A stretch of 64,000 nucleotides of DNA from Corynebacterium phocae (GCF_008693075.1 NZ_VXKJ01000026.1:17423-81422), one strand, 5' to 3'; shown: positions 54,793 to 63,143, counted from the first letter of the stretch. A program made the numbers and translations. Notes: generated by a model not told the origin, from the sequence alone.

Positions 54793-56060
54793 TGAAAGAT
54801 ATCTTTATTGTTTCTGGTGGTGCTCGCCTGCACGGCACCGTGAAGGTTGCTGGTGCTAAAAACAGCGTGCTGAAGCTCATGGCTGCGGCGCTGCTGGCGG
54901 AGGGCACCTCCGTCTTGACTAATTGTCCTGAAATCCTTGACGTCCCCTTAATGAAGAAGGTTCTGGAAGGTCTGGGCTGCACGGTCACTATTGACGGTGA
55001 CCGTGTGGAGATTGACACCCCGGCGCAGATTTCTTCCGATGCAGACTTTGACGCGGTCCGCCAATTCCGCGCCTCCGTGTGCGTCCTGGGGCCTTTGACC
55101 GCGCGCTGCGGCCGCGCCAAGGTCGCACTGCCTGGCGGGGACGCCATTGGGTCCCGCCCCTTGGATATGCACCAATCCGGCTTGGAACGTTTGGGGGCCA
55201 CCACCCACATTGAGCACGGGGCGGTAGTTGCGCAAGCAGACCGCCTGGTGGGGTCCCACATCAAGCTCGATTTTCCTTCCGTGGGTGCTACGGAAAACAT
55301 TCTTACCGCCGCTGTGTTGGCGGAGGGCACCACTTTCTTGGACAACGCGGCGCGCGAGCCGGAGATTGTGGACTTGTGTGAGATGTTGACGTCCATGGGG
55401 GCAAAGATTTCTGGCGCTGGAACTTCTTCTCTCACTATTGAGGGTGTGAAAAAGCTCAGCCCCGCCACGCACGAGGTAGTGGGGGATAGGATTGTAGCCG
55501 GCACGTGGGCTTACGCCGCCGCCATGACCAGCGGGGATATCACGGTAACGGGTATCGCACCACGGCATCTGCATTTGCCCTTGGAAAAGCTGAAGTCTGC
55601 GGGTGCGGAGATTGAGACTTACGAAAACGGGTTCCGTGTGCGCATGGAAGGCCGGCCGGCGGCAGTCGATTACCAAACCCTGCCTTTCCCGGGTTTTCCC
55701 ACGGATTTGCAGCCCATGGCCATTGGGTTGTCCGCTATTGCGGACGGCACCACCATGATCACGGAAAACGTTTTCGAGTCCCGTTTCCGTTTTGTTGATG
55801 AAATGTTGCGTTTGGGCGCTGACGCGCAGGTGGACGGCCACCATGTAGTCATTCGGGGAATTGAACAGTTGTCTTCCACTCATGTGTGGTCTTCGGACAT
55901 CCGTGCTGGTGCCGGCTTGGTCCTTGCGGCCCTATGTGCTGATGAAGTCACTACTGTCCACGACGTATTCCATATCGACCGCGGTTACCCGCGTTTCGTG
56001 GAAAACCTCAGTGCGCTGGGCGCCACCATTGAGCGCTCGCAGGAAGAGACTATCTACTAG
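54792..56060 (+). CDS. murA: UDP-N-acetylglucosamine 1-carboxyvinyltransferase, fosfomycin-insensitive type
   Basis: A 422-residue EPSP-synthase-fold enzyme for the first committed step of peptidoglycan synthesis. [20 protein letters not shown] holds the UDP-GlcNAc Lys and Asn. In the active loop [15 protein letters not shown], Asp117 takes the place of the usual catalytic Cys (Cys115 in E. coli). The same Cys-to-Asp change in M. tuberculosis MurA makes it insensitive to fosfomycin. GTG 54792 is the family start; the open frame to 54720 overlaps ramA. Confidence 0.95.
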   Translation: MKDIFIVSGGARLHGTVKVAGAKNSVLKLMAAALLAEGTSVLTNCPEILDVPLMKKVLEGLGCTVTIDGDRVEIDTPAQISSDADFDAVRQFRASVCVLGPLTARCGRAKVALPGGDAIGSRPLDMHQSGLERLGATTHIEHGAVVAQADRLVGSHIKLDFPSVGATENILTAAVLAEGTTFLDNAAREPEIVDLCEMLTSMGAKISGAGTSSLTIEGVKKLSPATHEVVGDRIVAGTWAYAAAMTSGDITVTGIAPRHLHLPLEKLKSAGAEIETYENGFRVRMEGRPAAVDYQTLPFPGFPTDLQPMAIGLSAIADGTTMITENVFESRFRFVDEMLRLGADAQVDGHHVVIRGIEQLSSTHVWSSDIRAGAGLVLAALCADEVTTVHDVFHIDRGYPRFVENLSALGATIERSQEETIY

Positions 56061-56141
56061 CTCCCTATCTTTTGTCTCCGCGAATGCCAGTGGAGGCACC
56101 GCCGGTGGGATGTGACCGTCTCCTAGTTTTGACTGGTGGGT

Positions 56142-56218
56142 CCCAGCACCCAGCACCCAGCACCCAGCACCCAGCACCCAGCACCCAGCACTCAACACTC
56201 AGCACTCAGCAATCAACA
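56142..56218. repeat. Heptanucleotide tandem repeat CCCAGCA, 7 perfect plus 4 diverged units
   Basis: Seven identical CCCAGCA units (56142-56190) are followed by CTCAACA, CTCAGCA, CTCAGCA and ATCAACA. Perfect units at one end and decay at the other suggest active slippage. It is intergenic, 80 bases after murA. Confidence 0.95.
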
Positions 56219-56321
56219 CAGTGCGGAAAATAGTTGCAACTTCCACCAGTGTGAAACCGCAGGGGCGTGATGTTGCTGGTTAGTACCACGGCTGCCCGCC
56301 AGTTTGGGCTGCTAAACCAGA

Positions 56322-56370
56322 AATAAAATCCCCTGGCCTGTGACCGCAGCTGCGGTCACAAGCCAAGGGA
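56322..56370 (-). terminator. Terminator of the sugar-acid operon
   Basis: TGTGACCGCA and TGCGGTCACA form a perfect inner palindrome extended by GGC and CCC arms; on the minus strand GATTTTATTTC follows. It lies 27 bases after the MFS stop. Confidence 0.8.
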
Positions 56371-56396
56371 CTTCATGGTGGTAAAGCTGGTTGCTG

Positions 56397-57779
56397 TTAC
56401 TCAATTTGTTCCAGCTGCTTTCCGGCAGTCTCTTTTGCTTGCATGTAGATGAACCCACCCACAAAGAGTAGGACTGCGAAAATCATGAACGGCAGGAACA
56501 CAACCTCGGGCGTGGGCTTGCCGCCGCCGATCATCGCGCCAACTAGGTAGGGGCCAAAGATCTTTGCGGAGGCACCGATACCGTAGCCCAGGCCAACACC
56601 GGTGGAACGGGCCTCGTTCGGGAACTGCTCAGCACCGAAGGCGTTGAGGATTCCGAATGCACCGTCACCGAAGGCCATGGCAATGAGGATACCGATGAAA
56701 AAGACAATTCCGGCGGCGTGGAAGGAGTCCTCACCAAAGGAGGTGGCAATCTTGGTGGAGAAGGCGGCAATCAAGCAGCCCACACCGCCCAGGCCACCCC
56801 AGATGAGCATGGTCTTGCGGCGCCCAATGTGGTCTGAAATCCACGCCGAACCCAGGCGGCCAAGCAGGTCAGCGAGGGAGACAGCCATGAACATGTAGGC
56901 CACGGCGTTGGTGTCAAACTTGAAGCTTTCGCCCAAGATCGTCTGGCCCCAGGACTGCACGGTGAATGCACCCAGGATGAAGCAGAAGGAGCCGGCGGAA
57001 ACAATGAGCAGTTCCTTCGGGTACTTCGAGAAGATGATGCCGTAGGAAGTGGACTTGGTGTTTTTCTCGAAAACGGGCAGGGAACCTACCTGGTCTTCGG
57101 GCATCTTCAGTGCCCACGCGTAGGCCTTCTTGGCTTCGTTGATTTTGCCGCGGGAGGCAAGGAACCGTGGTGATTCAGGAACGGTGGCGGCCCACGCAAT
57201 CAAGAGGATGGGCAGGCATCCCAGGGCGATGAGGCCCTTCCAGCCAAACGGCTCGCCCAGGAACTTGGTAGCCAAGCTGCCTAGGAAGATACCTAGTGGA
57301 ATGAATACTGAGGTAAGTCCGGAGAGCAAGCCGCGCTGTTTGGCGGGCACGAACTCCTGCACGAACGGGATGGAGGTGATGTTCAAACCACCCACACCGA
57401 TACATACGCCGATACGGTAGAGGGAGAGAAGCTCCCACTGACCGGGCTGAATGGTCAGCGTGACGGCGGTGAATACCACCAGCACGATGATACAGCCGAT
57501 GAATGAATTACGGCGGCCGAAGCGGTCAGCTAACCTGCCCCAGATGACAGCGCCAAGAACTGTACCCACGCCGGACGCTGCGCCGATCATACCGATTTCC
57601 CAGCCGGTGAGGTCCCAGCCCGGGGTCTTCATGAGCAGGTGGATGACAAAGCCGATCAGGAACAGATCGAAGAACTCGGAAATATTTCCAACCACAGTAA
57701 GCCCGATGAGGGACTTCTGATTGCTGGTCAGGGGACGTGAGTCCACCTGCTGCATAGCGGTAGTAGTAGTGTTCATCAT
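56397..57779 (-). CDS. MFS transporter, sugar or sugar-acid importer
   Basis: A 460-residue major facilitator with 12 helices. The loop 2-3 motif is GRLADRFGRRNS and its repeat is SDHIGRRKT; PESPRFL follows helix 6, the pattern of the sugar-porter and aromatic-acid branches. It should bring in the unphosphorylated substrate of the operon by proton symport. It is the last gene of the seven-gene run; 50 bases separate it from the kinase gene. The exact substrate is not known. Confidence 0.88.
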   Translation of the reverse strand: MMNTTTTAMQQVDSRPLTSNQKSLIGLTVVGNISEFFDLFLIGFVIHLLMKTPGWDLTGWEIGMIGAASGVGTVLGAVIWGRLADRFGRRNSFIGCIIVLVVFTAVTLTIQPGQWELLSLYRIGVCIGVGGLNITSIPFVQEFVPAKQRGLLSGLTSVFIPLGIFLGSLATKFLGEPFGWKGLIALGCLPILLIAWAATVPESPRFLASRGKINEAKKAYAWALKMPEDQVGSLPVFEKNTKSTSYGIIFSKYPKELLIVSAGSFCFILGAFTVQSWGQTILGESFKFDTNAVAYMFMAVSLADLLGRLGSAWISDHIGRRKTMLIWGGLGGVGCLIAAFSTKIATSFGEDSFHAAGIVFFIGILIAMAFGDGAFGILNAFGAEQFPNEARSTGVGLGYGIGASAKIFGPYLVGAMIGGGKPTPEVVFLPFMIFAVLLFVGGFIYMQAKETAGKQLEQIE

Positions 57780-57829
57780 TGAACCCTTCTTTGTGCGCTC
57801 CGGGCATCTACCGTGATGCCCAGATACGA

Positions 57830-58777
57830 CTAACGAATAATGTCAGATGTTATAGGGATTTGCAGCTCACTCGGGGATATGCGGGTGAGATCTCCGTGGT
57901 GGGTAAGCGCGTATTTAGATACCCGCTGCCCGTAACAGACTCCAGCGCGAACGTCGCCGTCCAGGTATCCGTGGATCGTTCCGGCAACGAACGAATCTCC
58001 GGCGCCGGGGCGGTCTACGATTGGCACAGCCTCAACTTCGTAGGATTCATCGCCTTGTTCATCTGAGAGGTAGACGCCGCGGGTACCGTTTGTGGAGACA
58101 ACAGTTGGAACTTCGTACTTTTCCCGCACAGCACGGCAAACATCAACGCCCTCACCTTCGGGCATATCGAAGACGATTTTGGAATCGGCATGGGATACGA
58201 ACAGTAGATCGGACATCTTCGCGATTGGCTCGAGGGTTTCCCGTGCCTGCTCAGGCGACCACAGGAGGGACCGGTAGTTAACATCGAGGGCAATGCTGAT
58301 GCCGCGCTCGTGGGCCTGGTCGCAGAAATAGCGAACAACCTTCGCCGTGTTCTCCGTCAGGGCGGCAGTAATACCGGTGACAAAGATGAGCTTGGTATCT
58401 AACATGGACTCCCAGTTGATCTCGTCGACTTTAAGATCTCGGAACGGGGTATGCAAACGGTCGTAGACTACCTTCGATGGCATTGGGCTTTTCCCTGGTT
58501 CCATGAAGTATAGGGCTACGCGGCCTTCCTCGGCGCGGAGCATGTTGGACATGTCCACACCTACCGAACGGAATTCCTGCATGATGCGGCGGCTGAGCTG
58601 GCCTTTTGGCAGCTTCGAGCACCACGAGGTTTCCCGGCCCAGTTCGGACAGCAGTCCGGCAACGTTTGCTTCGGAACATGCTGCTGTCATTCGTAGTTGG
58701 TTTGCGGTGACCAGGCGGTCGCCGCTTTGTACGGTAAGGCGTATTTGGCCTTCGCCGATGGTCGTGAGATCAAACAT
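57830..58777 (-). CDS. PfkB-family sugar kinase (2-keto-3-deoxygluconate kinase-like)
   Basis: A 315-residue ribokinase-fold kinase. It opens with LTTIGEGQIRLTV and has the substrate GG-type region replaced by AACSEANVAGLLSELG; the ATP/anion-hole motif RPGAGDSFVAG with the catalytic Asp is near residue 257. It resembles KdgK-type kinases. ATG 58777 is preferred as AAGGAG is 7 bases upstream; the frame stays open to 58873. It overlaps the aldolase gene by 8 bases. In this operon it probably supplies the phosphoester that a PTS would otherwise give. Confidence 0.87.
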   Translation of the reverse strand: MFDLTTIGEGQIRLTVQSGDRLVTANQLRMTAACSEANVAGLLSELGRETSWCSKLPKGQLSRRIMQEFRSVGVDMSNMLRAEEGRVALYFMEPGKSPMPSKVVYDRLHTPFRDLKVDEINWESMLDTKLIFVTGITAALTENTAKVVRYFCDQAHERGISIALDVNYRSLLWSPEQARETLEPIAKMSDLLFVSHADSKIVFDMPEGEGVDVCRAVREKYEVPTVVSTNGTRGVYLSDEQGDESYEVEAVPIVDRPGAGDSFVAGTIHGYLDGDVRAGVCYGQRVSKYALTHHGDLTRISPSELQIPITSDIIR

Positions 58778-59441
58778 TGGAAACTCCTTGAGATGCGTTG
58801 ACAGTGCCATAACGGTTGGTGTAGCGGTCGTAGTTGGCTGCGATTTCATCTTCCGGCAAAGAAATGACTTCACCGAGACTCATAGCCACCGCTACCGTGT
58901 GCGCAATATCTTCAACCATGACGGCGGCTTGGAGGGCTTTGTTGATTGTGGGTCCAATCGTGAAAACGCCGTGCTGTTTGAGCAGGACCGCGGGGGAATG
59001 CCCAATAGTTGAAAGGATTGCTTCCCCGATTTCCTTGCCACCAATGGAGGCGTAGGGGGCACAGGGAACTGGTCCGCCAAACTCGTCAGCGATGGCGGTC
59101 AAGCAGCAGGGGATTTCTTTTCCTACTGCAGCAAACGCCGTAGCGTAGCGGGAATGGGTATGGACAATGGAATTGATATCCTCACGGGCCTTATAAACTT
59201 CCAGGTGCGAGGCGGTATCTGAGGATGGTCCTAAGTCGCCTTCAATAATTTTGCCGGATAGGTCAACGACGACCATATCTTCAGGCTTCATATCTTCATA
59301 CAAGCGACCTGATGGTTTGATGACAATGTATCCGGTTTCCTTATCGCGGGCCGAAAGGTTTCCTCCGGTCCAGGCAACTAGTCCGTTACGAGGTAACGCG
59401 AGGTTACCTTCACAAACTTCTTCCTTAAGGGCTTCTAGCAT
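58770..59441 (-). CDS. Class II aldolase family, L-ribulose-5-phosphate 4-epimerase-like (UlaF/AraD type)
   Basis: A 223-residue zinc enzyme: GNLSARDKETGY, phosphate-binding KPSGRLYEDMKPEDMVVVD, SSDTASHLEVYKAR, zinc ligands in VHTHSRYA, and QHGVF for the third His. Length and phosphate site fit the epimerase/fuculose aldolase family. With a UlaE-like epimerase upstream it would make D-xylulose 5-phosphate. A retro-aldol or decarboxylating role is also possible. A GAAGGAG ribosome site precedes ATG 59441. Confidence 0.85.
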   Translation of the reverse strand: MLEALKEEVCEGNLALPRNGLVAWTGGNLSARDKETGYIVIKPSGRLYEDMKPEDMVVVDLSGKIIEGDLGPSSDTASHLEVYKAREDINSIVHTHSRYATAFAAVGKEIPCCLTAIADEFGGPVPCAPYASIGGKEIGEAILSTIGHSPAVLLKQHGVFTIGPTINKALQAAVMVEDIAHTVAVAMSLGEVISLPEDEIAANYDRYTNRYGTVNASQGVSNV

Positions 59442-59478
59442 TGGTGCTTTCTCCTTCTCGAATAGTGTGAAGCGCTCG

Positions 59479-60336
59479 TTACGCTTCGTTGAGGACGGTG
59501 AACCCGGCTTCTTCGAGCCACTGGGTGAGTTTTAGGCGTGCGGCGACACAGGTTTCCACTGAATCTGGGGCGTCGTCGTTCCACATCTCCAGCATCATCC
59601 GTCCACTCCACTTCTGCCGAGCTAGCTCAGCAAAGGCGGCTGGCCAATCAACCGTTCCGGTCCCGAGCGGAATCCGGCGTGGCTGACCCGGTAGTACATC
59701 CTTTGCGTGGATAGCCATCATGTGGCCTTCTCCGGCGCGGAGCTCAGCGGTTTCTTCGCCGCCGTGCTCGGAAATATTTCCCAGATCTGGGTAGATCTGC
59801 AGCCAGGGGGAACCAATCATGTCAACTAGTTCGCGGGCGGCTGGGATCGAGTTAATGTCATTGCCGTCCACGTTTTCGATCCCTAAGACGATGCCGCGGT
59901 GGGCGGCATACTGGGTAGCTTCAGCAAGGAGGTCAATGTAGTGTTTGCGGGCTAGATCGTGTGGATCTTCGTAGTAGTTGTAGTATCCAGCGATCTGGCA
60001 CAAGCTAATTCCTAGGTCTGCGCATAGGTCGATACCTTTGCGGTATACCTCCCGGGCCTCAGCCCGAATGGCCGGGTCGATAGACCCGGGCATCACGAGG
60101 CGGTGCAAGGACAAGCAGATTCCCCCAATTTGCACGCCGTTGCGCATGGCGGCGGCGCGGACTTCTTGGCGCCTTTCGGCCGACCACTCTAGGCGGGCCC
60201 TGCGTTCGTCGGTTTCATCGACCGATAGGTCAACGAAGCTGAATCCCCCTTCGTTTACCTGAGCAAAGAAATCATCCCAGTTATCGGTGGAGCGCAGAGC
60301 CTTTTCGTAGATCCCTAGACTGATTTGGCAATCCAT
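59479..60336 (-). CDS. L-xylulose/L-ribulose-5-phosphate 3-epimerase-like protein (UlaE type)
   Basis: A 285-residue TIM-barrel isomerase of the UlaE/SgbU family. The four metal ligands are present: Glu in GIENVDGNDINS, Asp in IYPDLGNISEHG, His in AIHAKD and Glu in MLEMWND. It should epimerise a pentulose 5-phosphate at C3. ATG 60336 shares its A with the TGA of the preceding gene, strong evidence for this start and for coupling. Confidence 0.88.
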   Translation of the reverse strand: MDCQISLGIYEKALRSTDNWDDFFAQVNEGGFSFVDLSVDETDERRARLEWSAERRQEVRAAAMRNGVQIGGICLSLHRLVMPGSIDPAIRAEAREVYRKGIDLCADLGISLCQIAGYYNYYEDPHDLARKHYIDLLAEATQYAAHRGIVLGIENVDGNDINSIPAARELVDMIGSPWLQIYPDLGNISEHGGEETAELRAGEGHMMAIHAKDVLPGQPRRIPLGTGTVDWPAAFAELARQKWSGRMMLEMWNDDAPDSVETCVAARLKLTQWLEEAGFTVLNEA

Positions 60337-60986
60337 CAGGGCCACACTCGGTCAAATGCCTGCTGGAATGCGTCCGCGGCGGCGCGCGGGTCATCAGCTT
60401 TGAGAATGGAACGGCCGGCGATGACCACGTCCACCGCGCTATCGGCGAAGGTATCGAGCTCCGCTGGCTTGATGCCACCTGTGACGCTGACGGTGAAACC
60501 GAGTTCGTGAAGGTCGGAGATCCGTTGCAAATCATCCTTGCCCCACTCCAGGATGCCGGCGGCTTCCTGGTCGCGTGACCGTTTGACAATCACGTGCTCT
60601 ACGCCCAGCTCGCGCCACTTCTTCGCTTTTTCCAGTGTGTAGTGGTCATCATTGAGCTCAACCTGGACTTCTCCGCCGAACTCGCGGGCAACTTCAACTA
60701 CTTGTTCAATAGTTGTTAGTGATGCCCCGGCAACGCAGCTCACCCAATCAGCGCCGGCGCTGAAACAGGCCTTGGCAATGATTTGGCCGGCTTCCGCAAT
60801 GCGGACATCGGCAAGAATTGTCTTTTCTGGGTAGAGTGCGCGGATCTCCTCGACGGCACGTAGGCCTTCATGCAAGATCAAGATTGTGCCGCACTCTATA
60901 ACGTCCACGGCGTCGATGGCCTTGTTGAGCGGACGCAGTGCCTCAGAGATACTGGCAGTGTCTAGCGCAATTTGGAGCCTGGTCAT
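60336..60986 (-). CDS. UlaD-family (3-keto-L-gulonate-6-phosphate decarboxylase-like) enzyme with altered active site
   Basis: A 216-residue barrel of the OMP-decarboxylase suprafamily, aligning throughout with E. coli UlaD. Asp9, Glu31 and Asp60 (E. coli 11, 33, 62) and Arg138 (139) are kept. But Lys64 has become Arg62, Asp67 has become Glu65 (DVRIAEAG in place of DAKIADAG), and His136 has become Lys135 (KRSRD for HRSRD); each codon was checked in the DNA. These positions set proton delivery to the enediolate, so substrate or chemistry may differ from UlaD. ATG 60986 follows the preceding stop by one base. Confidence 0.85.
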   Translation of the reverse strand: MTRLQIALDTASISEALRPLNKAIDAVDVIECGTILILHEGLRAVEEIRALYPEKTILADVRIAEAGQIIAKACFSAGADWVSCVAGASLTTIEQVVEVAREFGGEVQVELNDDHYTLEKAKKWRELGVEHVIVKRSRDQEAAGILEWGKDDLQRISDLHELGFTVSVTGGIKPAELDTFADSAVDVVIAGRSILKADDPRAAADAFQQAFDRVWP

Positions 60987-60987
60987 T

Positions 60988-61974
60988 TTACTTGTCCTTG
61001 CGCATGGTGAAGAAGGTGCGGCCGTTGTTGATGAGCAGATCATCAACGAACTTGGGGTCAAAGCCTTCGTCGATCATTCGGGGGCCGTCGTTAGCTGGGT
61101 TGAAGTCAACACCGGTGACGGAGCCGTAAGCTTTTTGGTAGGAGGCCTTGCCGGAGTCGGTGCCCAACAGGATCCGGTCACCGAAGCCCCTCTTGCCCAG
61201 CTCGCGCAGTTCCATGATGCGGTTGGAGTCTGGCTGGTACTTGATGCGGTAGGTGCCGTCGATCTCAAGGTAAGCGCCGGTTTCCAGGATCTGCTGGAGG
61301 TACCACACGTCCGCGTTGCGCTGGATGTGACCAATAGCAATCTGGTCAGCTGGGACGCCCATCTCGATGAGAAGTTGCGCCTGCTCTAGGCCACAGGTGC
61401 CGTAGGTGGTGTGGGTGTTGATGGGGGCTCCGGTTTCGATGGAGGCGTTTGCACAGGCTTCCATACACTTGCGCTCGAAGTCGGTGATGATGCCGTAACT
61501 GGTAGCTACCTTGATGCAGCCGGCTTTGACGTCGGTGCGGTCAACAATGGGTCCGGAGTAGTCATTGCGGTCGATGCCTTCTTCAATGTCAGCAATCAGC
61601 AGCTCGGTGATCTGGTCCACGGTGTAGCGGCTGACCCAGTGGTCACGAGTCTCCAGGTAAACCTTCTCACGGTGGAAGCCGGTACATGCAATGATGTGAA
61701 GATCCTCGACGCGGCGGTTAACCTCGACGAGCTTGTCCATGCCGCGTCCGGAGTTGGCGGGGCACATGTCAACGATGGTGCCCGAATTTGCCCAGTTCTT
61801 GGAGGCTTTGACAAATAGCTCTGCCTCGTAGACAGCCTTATCTACGTTGTCGAGTAGGTGGTCAGCGTCGATGTAGACTTCACCGGCGCCGGTACGGATG
61901 AGGTGATCGTGGGCATTGACGACGCCGAGTTCTTTTGGATCGATATCGCCGAGGATGGTGCGTGCAAATGACAT
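60988..61974 (-). CDS. Phosphotriesterase-family metal hydrolase, candidate sugar-phosphate lactonase
   Basis: A 328-residue amidohydrolase barrel. Metal ligands: HDH in VVNAHDHL (residues about 21 and 23), the carbamylated Lys in AGCIKVATS, His in INTHTTYG, His in IAIGHIQRN, and Asp in LLGTDSGK, all present. Relatives in Mycoplasma open lactones of phosphorylated pentonates. In this ula-like operon it takes the place of the missing UlaG lactonase. It is the first gene after the promoter, and AAGGAG precedes ATG 61974. Substrate is inferred, not shown. Confidence 0.82.
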   Translation of the reverse strand: MSFARTILGDIDPKELGVVNAHDHLIRTGAGEVYIDADHLLDNVDKAVYEAELFVKASKNWANSGTIVDMCPANSGRGMDKLVEVNRRVEDLHIIACTGFHREKVYLETRDHWVSRYTVDQITELLIADIEEGIDRNDYSGPIVDRTDVKAGCIKVATSYGIITDFERKCMEACANASIETGAPINTHTTYGTCGLEQAQLLIEMGVPADQIAIGHIQRNADVWYLQQILETGAYLEIDGTYRIKYQPDSNRIMELRELGKRGFGDRILLGTDSGKASYQKAYGSVTGVDFNPANDGPRMIDEGFDPKFVDDLLINNGRTFFTMRKDK

Positions 61975-62000
61975 TGCAAACTCCTTAAATTGTGACCTAC

Positions 62001-62016
62001 GCTAACTTTTGTTAGC
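62001..62016 (-). promoter_or_regulatory. Palindrome in front of the sugar-acid operon, candidate operator
   Basis: GCTAAC-TTTT-GTTAGC is a perfect 6-4-6 dyad 27 bases before the operon start; another GTTAGC half site is at 62032-62037. It may bind the divergent SorC-type regulator or overlap the -10 region. Confidence 0.5.
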
Positions 62017-62063
62017 TCTGTAACTCAATCTAGTTAGCCCTAGGAGGTCCGTAAAGGAGTTTT

Positions 62064-62079
62064 GTGAACAGATGTTCAC
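62064..62079. promoter_or_regulatory. Palindrome GTGAACA-GA-TGTTCAC in the divergent intergenic region
   Basis: A perfect 7-2-7 dyad midway between operon and regulator. A similar TGAACATATGTACA overlaps the regulator start (62169-62182). Repeated related dyads suggest one regulator controls both directions. The half-site spacing does not fit the GlxR/CRP consensus. Confidence 0.6.
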
Positions 62080-62162
62080 CAAAAATTCATAATGGGAATG
62101 ATTGTCGCAAAATGCACTGATATTTCTGGGCAAACTTCCAGTTGTGACCCTTTTAACTACAG

Positions 62163-62182
62163 TAAGATGAACATATGTACAG
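62163..62182 (+). promoter_or_regulatory. -10 box and overlapping half-dyad at the regulator start
   Basis: TAAGAT (62163-62168) lies 6 bases before ATG 62175, so the transcript is probably leaderless, and TGAACA-TA-TGTACA spans the start point, pointing to autorepression. Confidence 0.5.
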
Positions 62183-63143
62183 CACATTAAGGGGTGAAAA
62201 CAGGCGGCGTATTCGGCTATTGCTCCGGGTTGCGCGGGCCTATTACGAGGAAGGCAAGTCCCAAGCCACGATTGCGCGCGAGATAAAGTACTCCCGCGTT
62301 ACCGTCTCACGGATGCTGGCGGAGGCCCGCGAGATGGGGATTGTCACCATCACGGTGGCGCACCCCATGGAGCGCCTGGATGATATTGAAGGCCGTTTGT
62401 GTGAAAAGCTCGGCTTGGCGGCCGCCGTTGTCTCGGAGAAATCCCAACCAGCGGCCGTTGCCGCCTTGGCTGCAGAGTACATTGAAGAAACCGTCCGCGA
62501 CGATAGTCTGATTGCGCTATCCAACGGATCGTCCATCGCCCTGGCAGTAGAACACCTCAAGACGCGACGTTTTAGTAATAGCTGTGTTGTGCAGCTTTTG
62601 GGCTCGCTCGGTAGTGCTAACCACCTGGAAGACTCTCCGGACCTGTGCCGGAGAATGGCAGACAAGCTGGGGGGAAGTTTCCGGACTATTCCGGTTCCGT
62701 TGGTCCTGGGTTCAAGCGCTACGGCTAGATACCTGCGTGCGGATGGGCAAACGGCTGCAGTGTTGGATCTGGCTGCACGCGCGGAAATAGCAATCGTAGG
62801 CGTGGGTAGCGTAGTCGTGGGGAGCATGGATGGTGTCCTGGAAGGCTGGGACAGTAAGGATATCGAGGAAGAAATCCGTGAACTCGGTGCGGTCGCGCAG
62901 ATCTGTAGCCACCATATTGACGCCCACGGCAGGCATTTAACAACGTCACTATGCGAACGCACAATCGCTATGCCTCCGGAAAAACTGCGTGCCATAGACA
63001 ACGTCATCTTGTTGGCATGGGGCGTGGAAAAGGTCCCGGCCATCCGCGCAGTTATCCGTGGGGGTTATATAAACACGTTAGTGACTGACGAAGTCACGGC
63101 GTCCCGCCTATTAGCCACGGCCGAGCCCGCTCCACCAGCCTAA
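62175..63143 (+). CDS. SorC/DeoR-type sugar-binding transcriptional regulator
   Basis: A 322-residue regulator. The HTH is at about residues 28-60 (KSQATIAREIKYSRVTVSRM), followed by a SorC sugar-phosphate-binding domain (IALSNGSSIALAVEHL, PVPLVLGSSATARYL, IAIVGVGSVVVGSM). It is divergent from the catabolic operon and is its likely controller, responding to a phosphorylated intermediate. Missing typical gap: AGITDPETGLVRY-like segments are replaced, but the length is normal. Confidence 0.88.
   Translation: MYSTLRGENRRRIRLLLRVARAYYEEGKSQATIAREIKYSRVTVSRMLAEAREMGIVTITVAHPMERLDDIEGRLCEKLGLAAAVVSEKSQPAAVAALAAEYIEETVRDDSLIALSNGSSIALAVEHLKTRRFSNSCVVQLLGSLGSANHLEDSPDLCRRMADKLGGSFRTIPVPLVLGSSATARYLRADGQTAAVLDLAARAEIAIVGVGSVVVGSMDGVLEGWDSKDIEEEIRELGAVAQICSHHIDAHGRHLTTSLCERTIAMPPEKLRAIDNVILLAWGVEKVPAIRAVIRGGYINTLVTDEVTASRLLATAEPAPPA

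Larger units (their letters stand above)
56061..56396. other. Gene-free stretch between murA and the MFS gene
   Basis: Contains the heptamer array at 56142-56218 and the terminator at 56322-56370, listed apart. No reading frame worth calling; no murA terminator is obvious. Confidence 0.6.

Noticed and set aside
62063..62080. GlxR (CRP-type) site at TGTGAACAGATGTTCACC
   Set aside because: The half sites are 8 bases apart, not 6 as the GlxR consensus needs; it fits a 7-2-7 dyad better.
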